Assembly (NCBI RefSeq): GCF_002285435.1
Contig: NZ_NSBT01000037.1
Span: 744,001 to 808,000, forward strand
Direction of reading: 5' to 3'
Length of the DNA stretch: 64,000 bases
Origin: Actibacterium ureilyticum
GTDB lineage: Bacteria; Pseudomonadota; Alphaproteobacteria; Rhodobacterales; Rhodobacteraceae
Shown: one piece after another, positions 1 to 7,507 of the stretch
Layout: each line of letters starts with the position of its first letter
How positions within the stretch are numbered: the stretch's first letter is position 1
Made by a program: the position numbers and the translations under genes
Notes under the pieces: generated by a model
What the model saw: the letters and a program-made list of their open reading frames with translations, nothing else
The model's database searches: none
Told to the model about the DNA's origin: nothing

Positions 1-460
1 ATGACCCGCCCGGGATGGCGGCGGGGTTGAACGGGTTGGTTGGGGTGCCATGGGGCGACCGGGTGCCGACCAGCCCGGTGGCGAACTGGTCCATGTTGGT
101 CTTGCCCAGACAGATCGCCCCGGCCGCCCGCGCCCGCGCCACCACCGTGGCATCGCGCGGCGCGCGATAGGCGAAGGCCGGACAGGCGGCGGTGGTCGCC
201 ATAGCGCCCACATCGATATTGTCCTTGACCGAAAAGAGCGTGCCGTAAAGCGGCAGATCGGCCATCTGGCCGCGCCTGGCATCCAGCGCATCAGCCTCGG
301 CCAGGATGCGCGCGCGGTCGGCGGTCGAGATCCAGACCGCGTCCTGATCGGCATCGCCCAATCGCGCCAAAGCCGCCTCGACCGTGGCCCGCACGGTCGT
401 CGCGCCGCTGGCATAGGCGCGCCGCAACGCGCCCATGCCCATGTCCATCGTGCCTGTCAT
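1..460 (-). CDS. Allophanate hydrolase-like amidase, N-terminal part (truncated by window edge)
   Basis: The frame runs off the left edge, so only about 153 N-terminal residues are visible. Near the edge it encodes GKTNMDQFATGLVGTRSPHG, the amidase-signature stretch typical of allophanate hydrolases (AtzF/DUR2 type), which split allophanate into CO2 and ammonia at the end of urea, biuret or guanidine breakdown. The start is the ATG at 460, one base after the stop of the upstream solute-binding-protein remnant, so the two were one operon. The upstream gene has lost its 5' end and probably its promoter, so expression is doubtful. The family call rests on this motif region; the C-terminal domain that separates allophanate hydrolase from other amidases lies outside the window. 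Confidence 0.7.
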   Translation of the reverse strand, partial: MTGTMDMGMGALRRAYASGATTVRATVEAALARLGDADQDAVWISTADRARILAEADALDARRGQMADLPLYGTLFSVKDNIDVGAMATTAACPAFAYRAPRDATVVARARAAGAICLGKTNMDQFATGLVGTRSPHGTPTNPFNPAAIPGGS

Positions 461-461
461 G

Positions 462-860
462 TTATTTGACGACCGCTTCCAGGTATTCGGGATGCAGGAA
501 GCTTTCGAAGGTTTCGCGGCTTGGTGCCTCGGGCAGGCGTTCCTGGCTGACCAGAAATTCCGAGGTCGCCACCAGCGTATCGACAAACCCGCCGCGGGCC
601 TCGGACGTGCCGATATACTGGCCGGTCAGCTGCTTTTCGCACGGCACCATCTCGGTCCCGCGCATCATCCGCGTGGCGTCTTCCAGCGCCAGTTCCAGCT
701 CTTCGGCGATGATCTTGGCGGTCTCGGCCGGGTTCGAGATCCAGTAATCGATCCCCTCGCATTCGGCGGCGATGAACTTCTCGACATAATCGGGATAGGC
801 TTCGGCGAATTCGTTCATCACCACGCCCACATCCCAGGTCGGATAGCCGCGCTTTTCCAT
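462..860 (-). pseudogene. 3' remnant of an ABC transporter solute-binding protein (taurine/guanidine-type, NMT1-like)
   Basis: About 132 C-terminal residues resemble the last third of SsuA/TauA/NMT1-type periplasmic binding proteins (YPTWDVGVVMNEFAEAYP, then a helical tail ending HPEYLEAVVK). Family members are usually about 320-340 residues with a signal peptide; none is present. The frame continues upstream for a few codons but soon leaves anything recognisable, and the ATG at 860 has no ribosome binding site. It sits one base before the allophanate-hydrolase-like gene, matching urea or guanidine transporter operons. I read it as a 5'-deleted gene. Its break point coincides with that of the LysR remnant on the other strand. 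Confidence 0.65.
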
Positions 861-862
861 GA

Positions 863-1159
863 CGTTATGCCAATCGGATCTCGATGAAGCTGCGCCCCGC
901 GGTCGAGGCCGACAGCTATGTCCTGCTGCGCAACTTCGCCGCGCGCCGTCATACCATCGCGTTCGAGCTGGAAATCGGCGTCCCGCCGGAAGAGATGGAA
1001 TCCTCGCTGGTCAGCCTGCCGGTCAGCGTGCCCAACCGGTATGACGGGTCGCTTTATGTCGTGCAACTGCGGGGGCGGACCCTGTCGGTTGCGGCGGCGC
1101 GCTTTGCCCAACAGATCACCGACAAGCTGGTCAGTCGGTTCGACGGCGCCCCGGGCTAG
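863..1159 (+). pseudogene. 3' remnant of a LysR-type transcriptional regulator
   Basis: The frame opens directly after a stop at 860-862. It encodes about 98 residues resembling the end of a LysR substrate-binding domain (RPAVEADSYVLLRNFAA, FELEIGVP, LYVVQLRGRTLSVAAARF). LysR proteins are about 300 residues with an N-terminal winged helix; both the helix and roughly two thirds of the protein are missing. The internal ATG at 884 has no convincing ribosome binding site. A divergent LysR next to a transporter operon would normally be its regulator. A GC-rich hairpin-like stretch (about 1165-1197) follows the stop, between it and the convergent tctA end. Family assignment is by pattern recognition only. 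Confidence 0.6.
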
Positions 1160-1211
1160 GGGGCGTCCGGCCCGGGCCATGCGCGGCCCGGACCGGTAAC
1201 GGCTCGATGCC

Positions 1212-2750
1212 TCAGTCGCTGATCGCGCCCTCGGTGTCGCGGCGGGCATGCATCCGCGCCTTGACCCGTGCGCCCACGATCAGCGGCAGGACAAACCCCA
1301 CCAGCGCGATGGCCCACAGCGCAATCGACAGCGGGCTGTCGACCAGCGTCCACCAGTTGCCATTGTCGATGGTCACCGCACGGCGCAGGTTGTTTTCCAT
1401 CGAATTGCCCAACAGCGTGCCCAGGATGATCGGCACCAGCGGCACGTCCAGCTTACGCAGGACCCAGCCCATCACGCCAAAGCCGATCATCACCAGCAGA
1501 TCGAAGCTGGAGCCAGAGATGCCATAGATCCCCACGAAGCTGACCATCGCCACGATGGGCATCAGGATCCGCGACGGCACCATCAGCACCCGCGTGAACA
1601 GCCCCACCATCGGGATGTTCATCGCCAGCAGCATGAAATTTGCGATGAACAGCGCCGCGATCAGGCCCCAGACCACATCGGGGTTCTGCGTGAACAGCAG
1701 CGGCCCCGGCGTGATGTTCAGCGCCAGCAGCACCGCCAGCAGCACCGCCGTGGTGCCCGACCCCGGCACGCCCAGCGCCAGCATCGGCACCAGCGCACCG
1801 CCGGCAGCGGCGTTGTTGCCTGCCTCGGGCGCGGCCACGCCACGCGGATCGCCGGTGCCAAAGGTGCCGTCCTTGTCGACCAGCCGCTTTTCCATCGAAT
1901 AGCTGATGAACGACCCCAGCGAGGCGCCCGCGCCGGGCAGCACCCCCGCGATGAATCCCAGGACCGAGGTCCGCAGCATGGTGGGCGTGCAGGCCTTGAT
2001 CATCGACATCGGCGGGTAAAGCTTGCCGATCTTCAGCTTGTGGCCCTCGGCATCCGATCCGCCATGGCGGGTTTCCAGAAAGATGAACACCTCGGACAGG
2101 GCAAAGAGGCCGACAATCGCCACCAGGAAATCCAGCCCGTCATACAGATGCACCTCGCCAAAGGTGAAGCGCGGCACGCCGGTCTGGGTATCGACCCCGA
2201 TCGTCGCCAGCCCCAGGCCAAGCGCCGCGGCAAAGGCCGATTTCGCCTGGTTGGTCGAACTGACCCCGCCCAGCGTCATGAAGGCCAGCGCGAACAGCGC
2301 GAAATACTCTGCCGGGCCGAAGAGCAGCGCGATCTTGACCAGCTGCGGCGCCAGCAGGATCAGGCCCCATGTGGCCAGAAAGGCGCCGACGAAGGACGCG
2401 ATGCCCGACAGGCTCAATGCCTCGCCCGCGAAGCCCTTCTTGGCCATCGGATAGCCGTCCAGACAGGTCATCATCGCCGGTTCGTCACCGGGGATGTTCA
2501 ACAGGATCGACGAGATCCGCCCGCCATACATCGCGCCATAATAGACCGAGGTCAGCAGGATCAGCGACGGTGTCGCCCCCAGCCCCATGGTAAAGGCCAG
2601 CGGGATCAGGATCGCCACGCCGTTCGACGGACCAAGCCCCGGCAGCGCGCCCATGATCGTGCCCAGGAAACAGCCCAGCAGCGCCAGCAGGATGTTCTGC
2701 CATGTCAGCGCGATGGCAAAGCCGTCGCCCAGTGATGCGAAAAGCTCCAT
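1212..2750 (-). CDS. tctA: Tripartite tricarboxylate transporter, large permease TctA
   Basis: A 512-residue integral membrane protein with many hydrophobic segments and the conserved TctA N-terminal region (GALPGLGPSNGVAILIPL at about residues 34-51, then SVYYGAMYGGRISSILLNIP). TctA is the channel-forming subunit of the TTT system, which takes up citrate or other carboxylates with a cation gradient using the periplasmic protein TctC. The length fits the family (about 500). It follows tctB by 15 bases and closes the tctC-tctB-tctA operon. The start ATG at 2750 has a purine-rich AGGGGGGCGAT ribosome binding site. The substrate cannot be read from the sequence. Confidence 0.95.
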   Translation of the reverse strand: MELFASLGDGFAIALTWQNILLALLGCFLGTIMGALPGLGPSNGVAILIPLAFTMGLGATPSLILLTSVYYGAMYGGRISSILLNIPGDEPAMMTCLDGYPMAKKGFAGEALSLSGIASFVGAFLATWGLILLAPQLVKIALLFGPAEYFALFALAFMTLGGVSSTNQAKSAFAAALGLGLATIGVDTQTGVPRFTFGEVHLYDGLDFLVAIVGLFALSEVFIFLETRHGGSDAEGHKLKIGKLYPPMSMIKACTPTMLRTSVLGFIAGVLPGAGASLGSFISYSMEKRLVDKDGTFGTGDPRGVAAPEAGNNAAAGGALVPMLALGVPGSGTTAVLLAVLLALNITPGPLLFTQNPDVVWGLIAALFIANFMLLAMNIPMVGLFTRVLMVPSRILMPIVAMVSFVGIYGISGSSFDLLVMIGFGVMGWVLRKLDVPLVPIILGTLLGNSMENNLRRAVTIDNGNWWTLVDSPLSIALWAIALVGFVLPLIVGARVKARMHARRDTEGAISD

Positions 2751-2765
2751 ATCGCCCCCCTGCCC

Positions 2766-3197
2766 CTAGAACCCGAACGGGCCGCGCGCCAGCGACAGAC
2801 CCAGTATCAGGTGAAAGATCACGTAAATCCCGACCGATGTGCCCAGTCCCACCAGCACGGATTCGACCGGGCCCGAGCCCAGCCGCCAGGCCAGATAGGC
2901 GGCGGCGAAGAAGGTCGCGATGACAAAGCCCGCGACGGGCAGCATCTGGGCATACAGCACCATCACCACCACGGCGGCGGCGATCTCGGCCAGCCGCCCC
3001 AGCGGTGGCCAGACCGGCTCGACATCGGGCCTGAACGCGATCACCGCGGATGACAGGCCCAGGATGGCGGCAATGATCAGGGGGAAGGCTTTCGGGCCAA
3101 CGGCATCGGACAGGAAGCTCTCCTCGATCGCGAGGGCTGCAACCGCAAAGCCGATGGCGAGGAGAATACCGAAGACCCCGAAGATACGATCGCTCAT
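2766..3197 (-). CDS. tctB: Tripartite tricarboxylate transporter, small permease TctB
   Basis: A 143-residue protein with four predicted membrane segments, the usual size and topology of the poorly conserved TctB subunit. It lies between tctC and tctA on the same strand, and its position decides the assignment. The start ATG at 3197 has a strong AAGGAGAT ribosome binding site. It most likely stabilises or assists the TctA channel in the inner membrane. Confidence 0.9.
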   Translation of the reverse strand: MSDRIFGVFGILLAIGFAVAALAIEESFLSDAVGPKAFPLIIAAILGLSSAVIAFRPDVEPVWPPLGRLAEIAAAVVVMVLYAQMLPVAGFVIATFFAAAYLAWRLGSGPVESVLVGLGTSVGIYVIFHLILGLSLARGPFGF

Positions 3198-3282
3198 GGC
3201 GGATCTCCTTGTCGGGTGTCGGGTCAGCGTCGGCCGCCACGTATCGGGTGCAGCGACCGACAGGTCCCGTGAGTGGGATGGG

Positions 3283-4260
3283 TTATTTGATGATGCCGAT
3301 CTCGCGCGAGATCGACTGGATCTGCGCGACCGACTCCGCGACGAAGCTTTGGAATGCCGCGCCCTGCAGGTCCAGCGGCGCCAGACCGTTGGCGGCCATC
3401 ACCTCTTTCCACGCATCGCTGGCATAAAGATCGCCGACCTTCTGGACCCAGGCGTCATAGGCCGCGTCCGACATGCCGCCCGGCGCATAGAAGCCGCGCC
3501 AGTTGGCGCCGATGGCATCCACGCCCTGTTCGCGGGCGGTCGGGAAATCGGCGAACTCACCGGGCAGGCGCTCGGGCGACAGGACCGCGATGACCTTGAT
3601 ATCGCCGCTATCGACAAAGCCCTTAGCCTCGGAAATATCGCCGGTGAAGGCCTGAACCGAGCCGGCCAGAAGCTGGGTCACCGCCTCGCCACCGCCGTCA
3701 AAGGCGATGTATTTGACCGACCGGACATCGTCGATGCCATAGGCATTGGCGGCGATCAGCACCTTCAGGTGGTCCCAGCCGCCCACGGCCGAGCCGCCCG
3801 CGACGGAAACCGATGTCGGGTCAGATTTGATCGCGTCCAGCAGCTCGGGCAGCGTGTTCACGGCGCTGTCGGCCGCCACGGCAATCACGCCATAATCGGC
3901 GCCGATGCTGGCCAGCCAGCGCACCTGTTCCATCGTATTGCCCGGATAGGCACCCTGCGCCAACCGCGTCGCGGTGGCCGAGCTGGCCGCAACGATCAGG
4001 TCGTTGTCATCGCCGCGCTTGTTCACGACCTCGGCGAAGGCCACGCCGCCGCCGCCGCCGGCCAGGTTCACGACCTGCATGGTCTTGTCGATCAGCCCCA
4101 GATCCTGCAGCGACTTGCCGACCTGACGACAGGTGAAATCCCAGCCACCGCCCGGGTTTGCGGGCGCGATGCATTCGGGGTTTTCCTGGGCATGGGCCGC
4201 GACAGCGGACAGGCCCAGAACGGCAGCGGCAATCAGGCCGCGGGTTGCAGTGAATTTCAT
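3283..4260 (-). CDS. tctC: Tripartite tricarboxylate transporter, periplasmic binding protein TctC (Bug family)
   Basis: 325 residues from the ATG at 4260, which is preceded by GAGGAGGAAACC; an upstream in-frame extension lacks signal-peptide character. Residues 1-24 form a Sec signal ending AHA. The mature protein has Bug/TctC-type features: NPGGGWDFTCR near the N-terminus and VNLAGGGGGVAFAEV in the ligand-loop region. It captures the carboxylate ligand and delivers it to TctAB. It is first in the tctCBA operon, divergent from the tctDE two-component genes across about 160 bases that contain tandem CTGTCA repeats. Confidence 0.93.
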   Translation of the reverse strand: MKFTATRGLIAAAVLGLSAVAAHAQENPECIAPANPGGGWDFTCRQVGKSLQDLGLIDKTMQVVNLAGGGGGVAFAEVVNKRGDDNDLIVAASSATATRLAQGAYPGNTMEQVRWLASIGADYGVIAVAADSAVNTLPELLDAIKSDPTSVSVAGGSAVGGWDHLKVLIAANAYGIDDVRSVKYIAFDGGGEAVTQLLAGSVQAFTGDISEAKGFVDSGDIKVIAVLSPERLPGEFADFPTAREQGVDAIGANWRGFYAPGGMSDAAYDAWVQKVGDLYASDAWKEVMAANGLAPLDLQGAAFQSFVAESVAQIQSISREIGIIK

Positions 4261-4366
4261 GGTTTCCTCCTCATTTCCGGCCGGGCGCGTGGTGCGGCGC
4301 CCGTGACCAACCCGGCCATCGAACGGCACTGTCTTTGCAGCGCGCGCCCTTGCGGGTTAGATGGGT

Positions 4367-4397
4367 GTAACCGGTTTACCTGTCACGAACCTGTCAG
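4367..4397. promoter_or_regulatory. Pho-box-like tandem repeat with adjoining near-palindrome between tctC and tctD
   Basis: Positions 4380-4397 read CTGTCAC-GAAC-CTGTCAG, two 7-base direct repeats with 11-base spacing, the format bound by OmpR/PhoB-family regulators. The preceding GTAACCGGTTTAC (4367-4379) is nearly palindromic. The block lies in the divergent intergenic region, 23 bases before the tctD ATG. The binder could be TctD itself or PhoB; the repeats match the PhoB consensus CTGTCAT-N4-CTGTCAT closely. Confidence 0.5.
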
Positions 4398-4420
4398 GAC
4401 CCATGGGGAGGGGGCAAATC

Positions 4421-5092
4421 ATGCGGGTATTGATGGTCGAGGATGCGCTGGACCTGGCCGAAGGCGTGGTGGCGCGGTTTTCGCGGTCGGGCGTGACCTG
4501 CGACCTGGCCCCCAGTATCGAGGCCGCGCGCGATTTCCGCGCGGTTCAGGGCTATGACGCGATCCTGCTGGACATCAACCTGCCCGATGGCTCGGGGCTG
4601 AGTTTCCTGCGCGAGATGCGGGCCGATGGCGACCGCACACCGGTGCTGATGCTGACCGCCCTTGCCTCGGTCGATGACCGGGTCGAGGCGCTGGATCAGG
4701 GCGCCGACGATTACCTTGGCAAGCCGTTCGATCAGCGCGAGCTCGAGGCGCGGCTGCGCGCGCTGGTCCGTCGCGAGGCCGACCGCAAGGCGCCCCAGAT
4801 CACCCTGGGCGCGCTGACCTATGCGCCCAAGGAACGCAGCGCGCTGCTGGGCGGCAAGCGGCTGGATCTGACCCGGCGCGAGGCGATGCTGCTGGATGTG
4901 CTGATCCGGCAGCAGGGGCAATTCGTGTCCAAGGCGCGGCTTTACGATTCACTTTACGGTTTCGACGATGCCGATGTCGGCGTGAACGCGATCGAGCTGT
5001 ATATCGCCCGGCTGCGCAAGAAATTCGCCGGCAGCGGCGTGTCGATCACCACCCAGCGCGGCGTGGGCTATCGGATTGGGCTGGATGGCTGA
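4421..5092 (+). CDS. tctD: Two-component response regulator TctD (OmpR family)
   Basis: 223 residues from the ATG at 4421, after a GGGGAGGGGG ribosome binding site; earlier in-frame ATGs would add non-conserved sequence. The receiver domain has the acidic pair early (VED at 6-8), the phospho-acceptor Asp51 in LLDINLPDGSG and the conserved Lys in LGKPF. The C-terminal winged helix is OmpR-type (LTRREAMLLDVL, GVNAIELYIARLRKK, RGVGYRI). It overlaps the downstream kinase gene by 8 bases and faces tctCBA, so it most likely controls carboxylate uptake. Confidence 0.93.
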   Translation: MRVLMVEDALDLAEGVVARFSRSGVTCDLAPSIEAARDFRAVQGYDAILLDINLPDGSGLSFLREMRADGDRTPVLMLTALASVDDRVEALDQGADDYLGKPFDQRELEARLRALVRREADRKAPQITLGALTYAPKERSALLGGKRLDLTRREAMLLDVLIRQQGQFVSKARLYDSLYGFDDADVGVNAIELYIARLRKKFAGSGVSITTQRGVGYRIGLDG

Positions 5093-6470
5093 GCCGCGCG
5101 CGCCCCAAAGCCTGACCGCGCGGGTGTTGCTGGCGGTGCTGCTGATCCTGATGCTGGGTGGGCTGCTGGTTGCGGGCTCGACCTGGTGGAACGGGCGGCT
5201 GGCGGCGCGGCAATCCTATGACCGGCTGCTCCTGGGTGCGGCCAGCGACATCGCGGAATCGATCCGCATTCAGGCCGGTCAGCCGCTTGTGGATTTGCCG
5301 GTGTCGGCCTTTCAGCTTCTGGCACAGGCGCCCGATGACCGCATCTTCTATCAGGTGCGCGATGCAACCGGGCGGTTCATCACCGGGCTGGACGAAACCA
5401 CCGCCATCGACGCCCCGCGCGGCGCCGACAGCGCCTATTTCGAGGCCGCGCTGAACGGCGAACCCGCGCGGTTCGTGCGGGTCACCCGGCGGTTCGCCGA
5501 GCGCGACTATTCCGGCCAGATCGTCGTGCTGGTGGGCCAGACCCTGCACGCCCGCCGCGCGATGACGCGGACGCTGATGGCCGATGCGCTGCTGCCGATG
5601 GCCATTGCCGGGCTGGCGCTGGTGCTGATGTCGGGCTTTGTCGTCCGCTCGGCCCTGCGCCCGCTCGAGGCGCTGTCGCGCAACCTGATGCAGCGCGATC
5701 CCTATGACCTGACGCCCATGCGGACCGACCGTCTGCCGCGCGAATTGCAGGGGACCATTGCCGCGATGAACCGGTTCATGGCCCGGCTTGATCGCCAGGT
5801 GGACGCGATGCGCAACCTGATTTCCGACACCGCGCATCAGCTGCGCACCCCGGTCGCGGCGATCCGGGTACAGGCCGAAACCGCGCTGGACGATCGCGAG
5901 ACGCGCGCCCGGTCGCTGGAGCGGCTGCTGGCGCGGACCCGGTCGCTGGGCACGCTGCTGGATCAGCTTCTGTCGCGGGCGATGGTCATCCACCGCACCG
6001 ACAGCGCGCCGCGCCTGCCTGTCGACCTGCGCGAGGTTGCGTTGGAGATCGTCGAGCGCCGCGATCACGAGGTTCTGGCACCGGGCGTCGAGGTCCGGCT
6101 GAAGATCGGCGATCTGCCGGTCATGGTCACGGCGGACCCGTTTTCGTTGCAAGAGGCCGCCAGGAACCTGTTGGGCAACGCGCTGAGACATGGGCAAGCC
6201 CCGGTCAGCATCGGCGCGGAACGGCGCGGCGACCGCGCGGTCCTGTGGGTGCGCGATGGCGGTCCGGGCCCCGACAAGGCGGTAGCCGAACGGCTGGGCA
6301 GCCGGTTCAACCGCGATGCCAGCTCGGCCGAGGGGAATGTGGGTCTGGGCCTGTCGATCGTGCATTCGGTCGCCGCGGCCTTTGGCGGCCATGTCGAGAT
6401 GACGCGCCACAACGACGGGTTCGAGGCCGCGCTGATCCTGCCCGCCAGCCCGACGGAGGGGCCGGAATGA
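5085..6470 (+). CDS. tctE: Two-component sensor histidine kinase TctE
   Basis: 461 residues. It has an N-terminal membrane segment (about 12-32), a periplasmic TctE-type sensor domain of about 130 residues and a second membrane segment (about 165-185). A HAMP-like linker, the H-box SDTAHQLRTPVAAIR and an HATPase domain follow, with N-box (NLLGNALRHG), G1 (DGGPGPD) and G2 (GLGLSIV). The ATG at 5085 overlaps the tctD stop and the end overlaps the next gene start (ATGA), so all three are translationally coupled. It probably senses a periplasmic carboxylate and phosphorylates TctD. Confidence 0.93.
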   Translation: MAEPRAPQSLTARVLLAVLLILMLGGLLVAGSTWWNGRLAARQSYDRLLLGAASDIAESIRIQAGQPLVDLPVSAFQLLAQAPDDRIFYQVRDATGRFITGLDETTAIDAPRGADSAYFEAALNGEPARFVRVTRRFAERDYSGQIVVLVGQTLHARRAMTRTLMADALLPMAIAGLALVLMSGFVVRSALRPLEALSRNLMQRDPYDLTPMRTDRLPRELQGTIAAMNRFMARLDRQVDAMRNLISDTAHQLRTPVAAIRVQAETALDDRETRARSLERLLARTRSLGTLLDQLLSRAMVIHRTDSAPRLPVDLREVALEIVERRDHEVLAPGVEVRLKIGDLPVMVTADPFSLQEAARNLLGNALRHGQAPVSIGAERRGDRAVLWVRDGGPGPDKAVAERLGSRFNRDASSAEGNVGLGLSIVHSVAAAFGGHVEMTRHNDGFEAALILPASPTEGPE

Positions 6471-7507
6471 CACGTCTGCTGACACTCCTGCTGGCGGCGG
6501 TGCTGCTGTTCCCGGTATCGGCGCGCGCGCAAGAGGCGGTGGCCGAATTCGGCACCGGGGCCACGCGGCTGAACGTGCGGTCCACCACCGATATCGGCAT
6601 TGTCCGTCCGGTGATCGACCGGTTCATCGACCTGAACCCCGACCTGTCGATCCGGTACGAACAATGGGGGTCGAACGCGCTTTTCGCCAACAGCCGCGCA
6701 GCCTGTGCTGGCGATGGCCCGGTGGCCGATGTGGTGCTGTCCTCGGCCGTGCAGCAGATGGTCTGGCTGGTGAATGCCGCCTGTGCGCATCGCTATCGCT
6801 CGGCCCTGACCGCCGCGCTGCCCGGCCCGCGGATCTGGCGTGACGAGCTGTGGGGGATCACGGCGGAACCGGCGGTCATCGTCTATAACAAGCGCCTGCT
6901 GGACAGCGCACAGGTGCCGCGCAGCCGCTTTGCGCTGCTGGATGCGATGCGCAACCGGCCCGACATGCTGCGCAACCGCATCGCCACCTATGACATCGCG
7001 GAATCCGGTCTGGGGTATCTGTTCGCCTTCAGCGACAGTCTGGAGGCGACGACCTTCGGCGCGATGCTGGAAGGGTTCGCGCGCGTCGATGCCATCGCCA
7101 CCTGCTGCTCGGCCGAGATCATCCAGGGCGTCGCCAGGGGCCGGTTCCTGATCGCCTATAACGTGCTGGGGTCCTATGTCGCGACCGCCCGCGCGCCCGA
7201 GATTGGCGTGATCCTGCCCGAGGATTACACCCTGATCCTGTCCCGCGCCTTCATGATCCCGCGCGGGGCGCGCCACAGCGCGGGCGCCGAGCGGTTCCTG
7301 GATTACCTGCTGTCGCCCGAGGCCCGCCCGACCCTGATCCAGAGCGGGCTGGTCACGGTGCTGGACCCGCTGGAAACCGGGCTGCTGCCCAGCGCGCGGC
7401 GGGCGATTTCCCTGTCGCCCGCGCTGTTGGTGGCGCTGGACAAGCACCGCCGGCAGGGGCTGTTCGCGCTGTGGGACGATGCGTTCCGCCCCGTGGGCGG
7501 CCCCTAG
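6467..7507 (+). CDS. ABC-type periplasmic solute-binding protein (iron/spermidine-like fold) coupled to tctDE
   Basis: 346 residues with a Sec signal (1-21, SARA cut site) and the look of Fe3+/thiamine-type extracellular binding proteins (LNVRSTTDIGIVRPVIDRF, VLSSAVQQMVWLV, PAVIVYNKRLL, YLLSPEARP). The ATG overlaps the tctE stop. No ABC permease or ATPase gene is nearby. Its position after tctD and tctE suggests it presents a ligand to the TctE sensor rather than feeding an importer; this is an inference from context. The stop overlaps the convergent matB stop by 4 bases. Confidence 0.8.
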   Translation: MTRLLTLLLAAVLLFPVSARAQEAVAEFGTGATRLNVRSTTDIGIVRPVIDRFIDLNPDLSIRYEQWGSNALFANSRAACAGDGPVADVVLSSAVQQMVWLVNAACAHRYRSALTAALPGPRIWRDELWGITAEPAVIVYNKRLLDSAQVPRSRFALLDAMRNRPDMLRNRIATYDIAESGLGYLFAFSDSLEATTFGAMLEGFARVDAIATCCSAEIIQGVARGRFLIAYNVLGSYVATARAPEIGVILPEDYTLILSRAFMIPRGARHSAGAERFLDYLLSPEARPTLIQSGLVTVLDPLETGLLPSARRAISLSPALLVALDKHRRQGLFALWDDAFRPVGGP

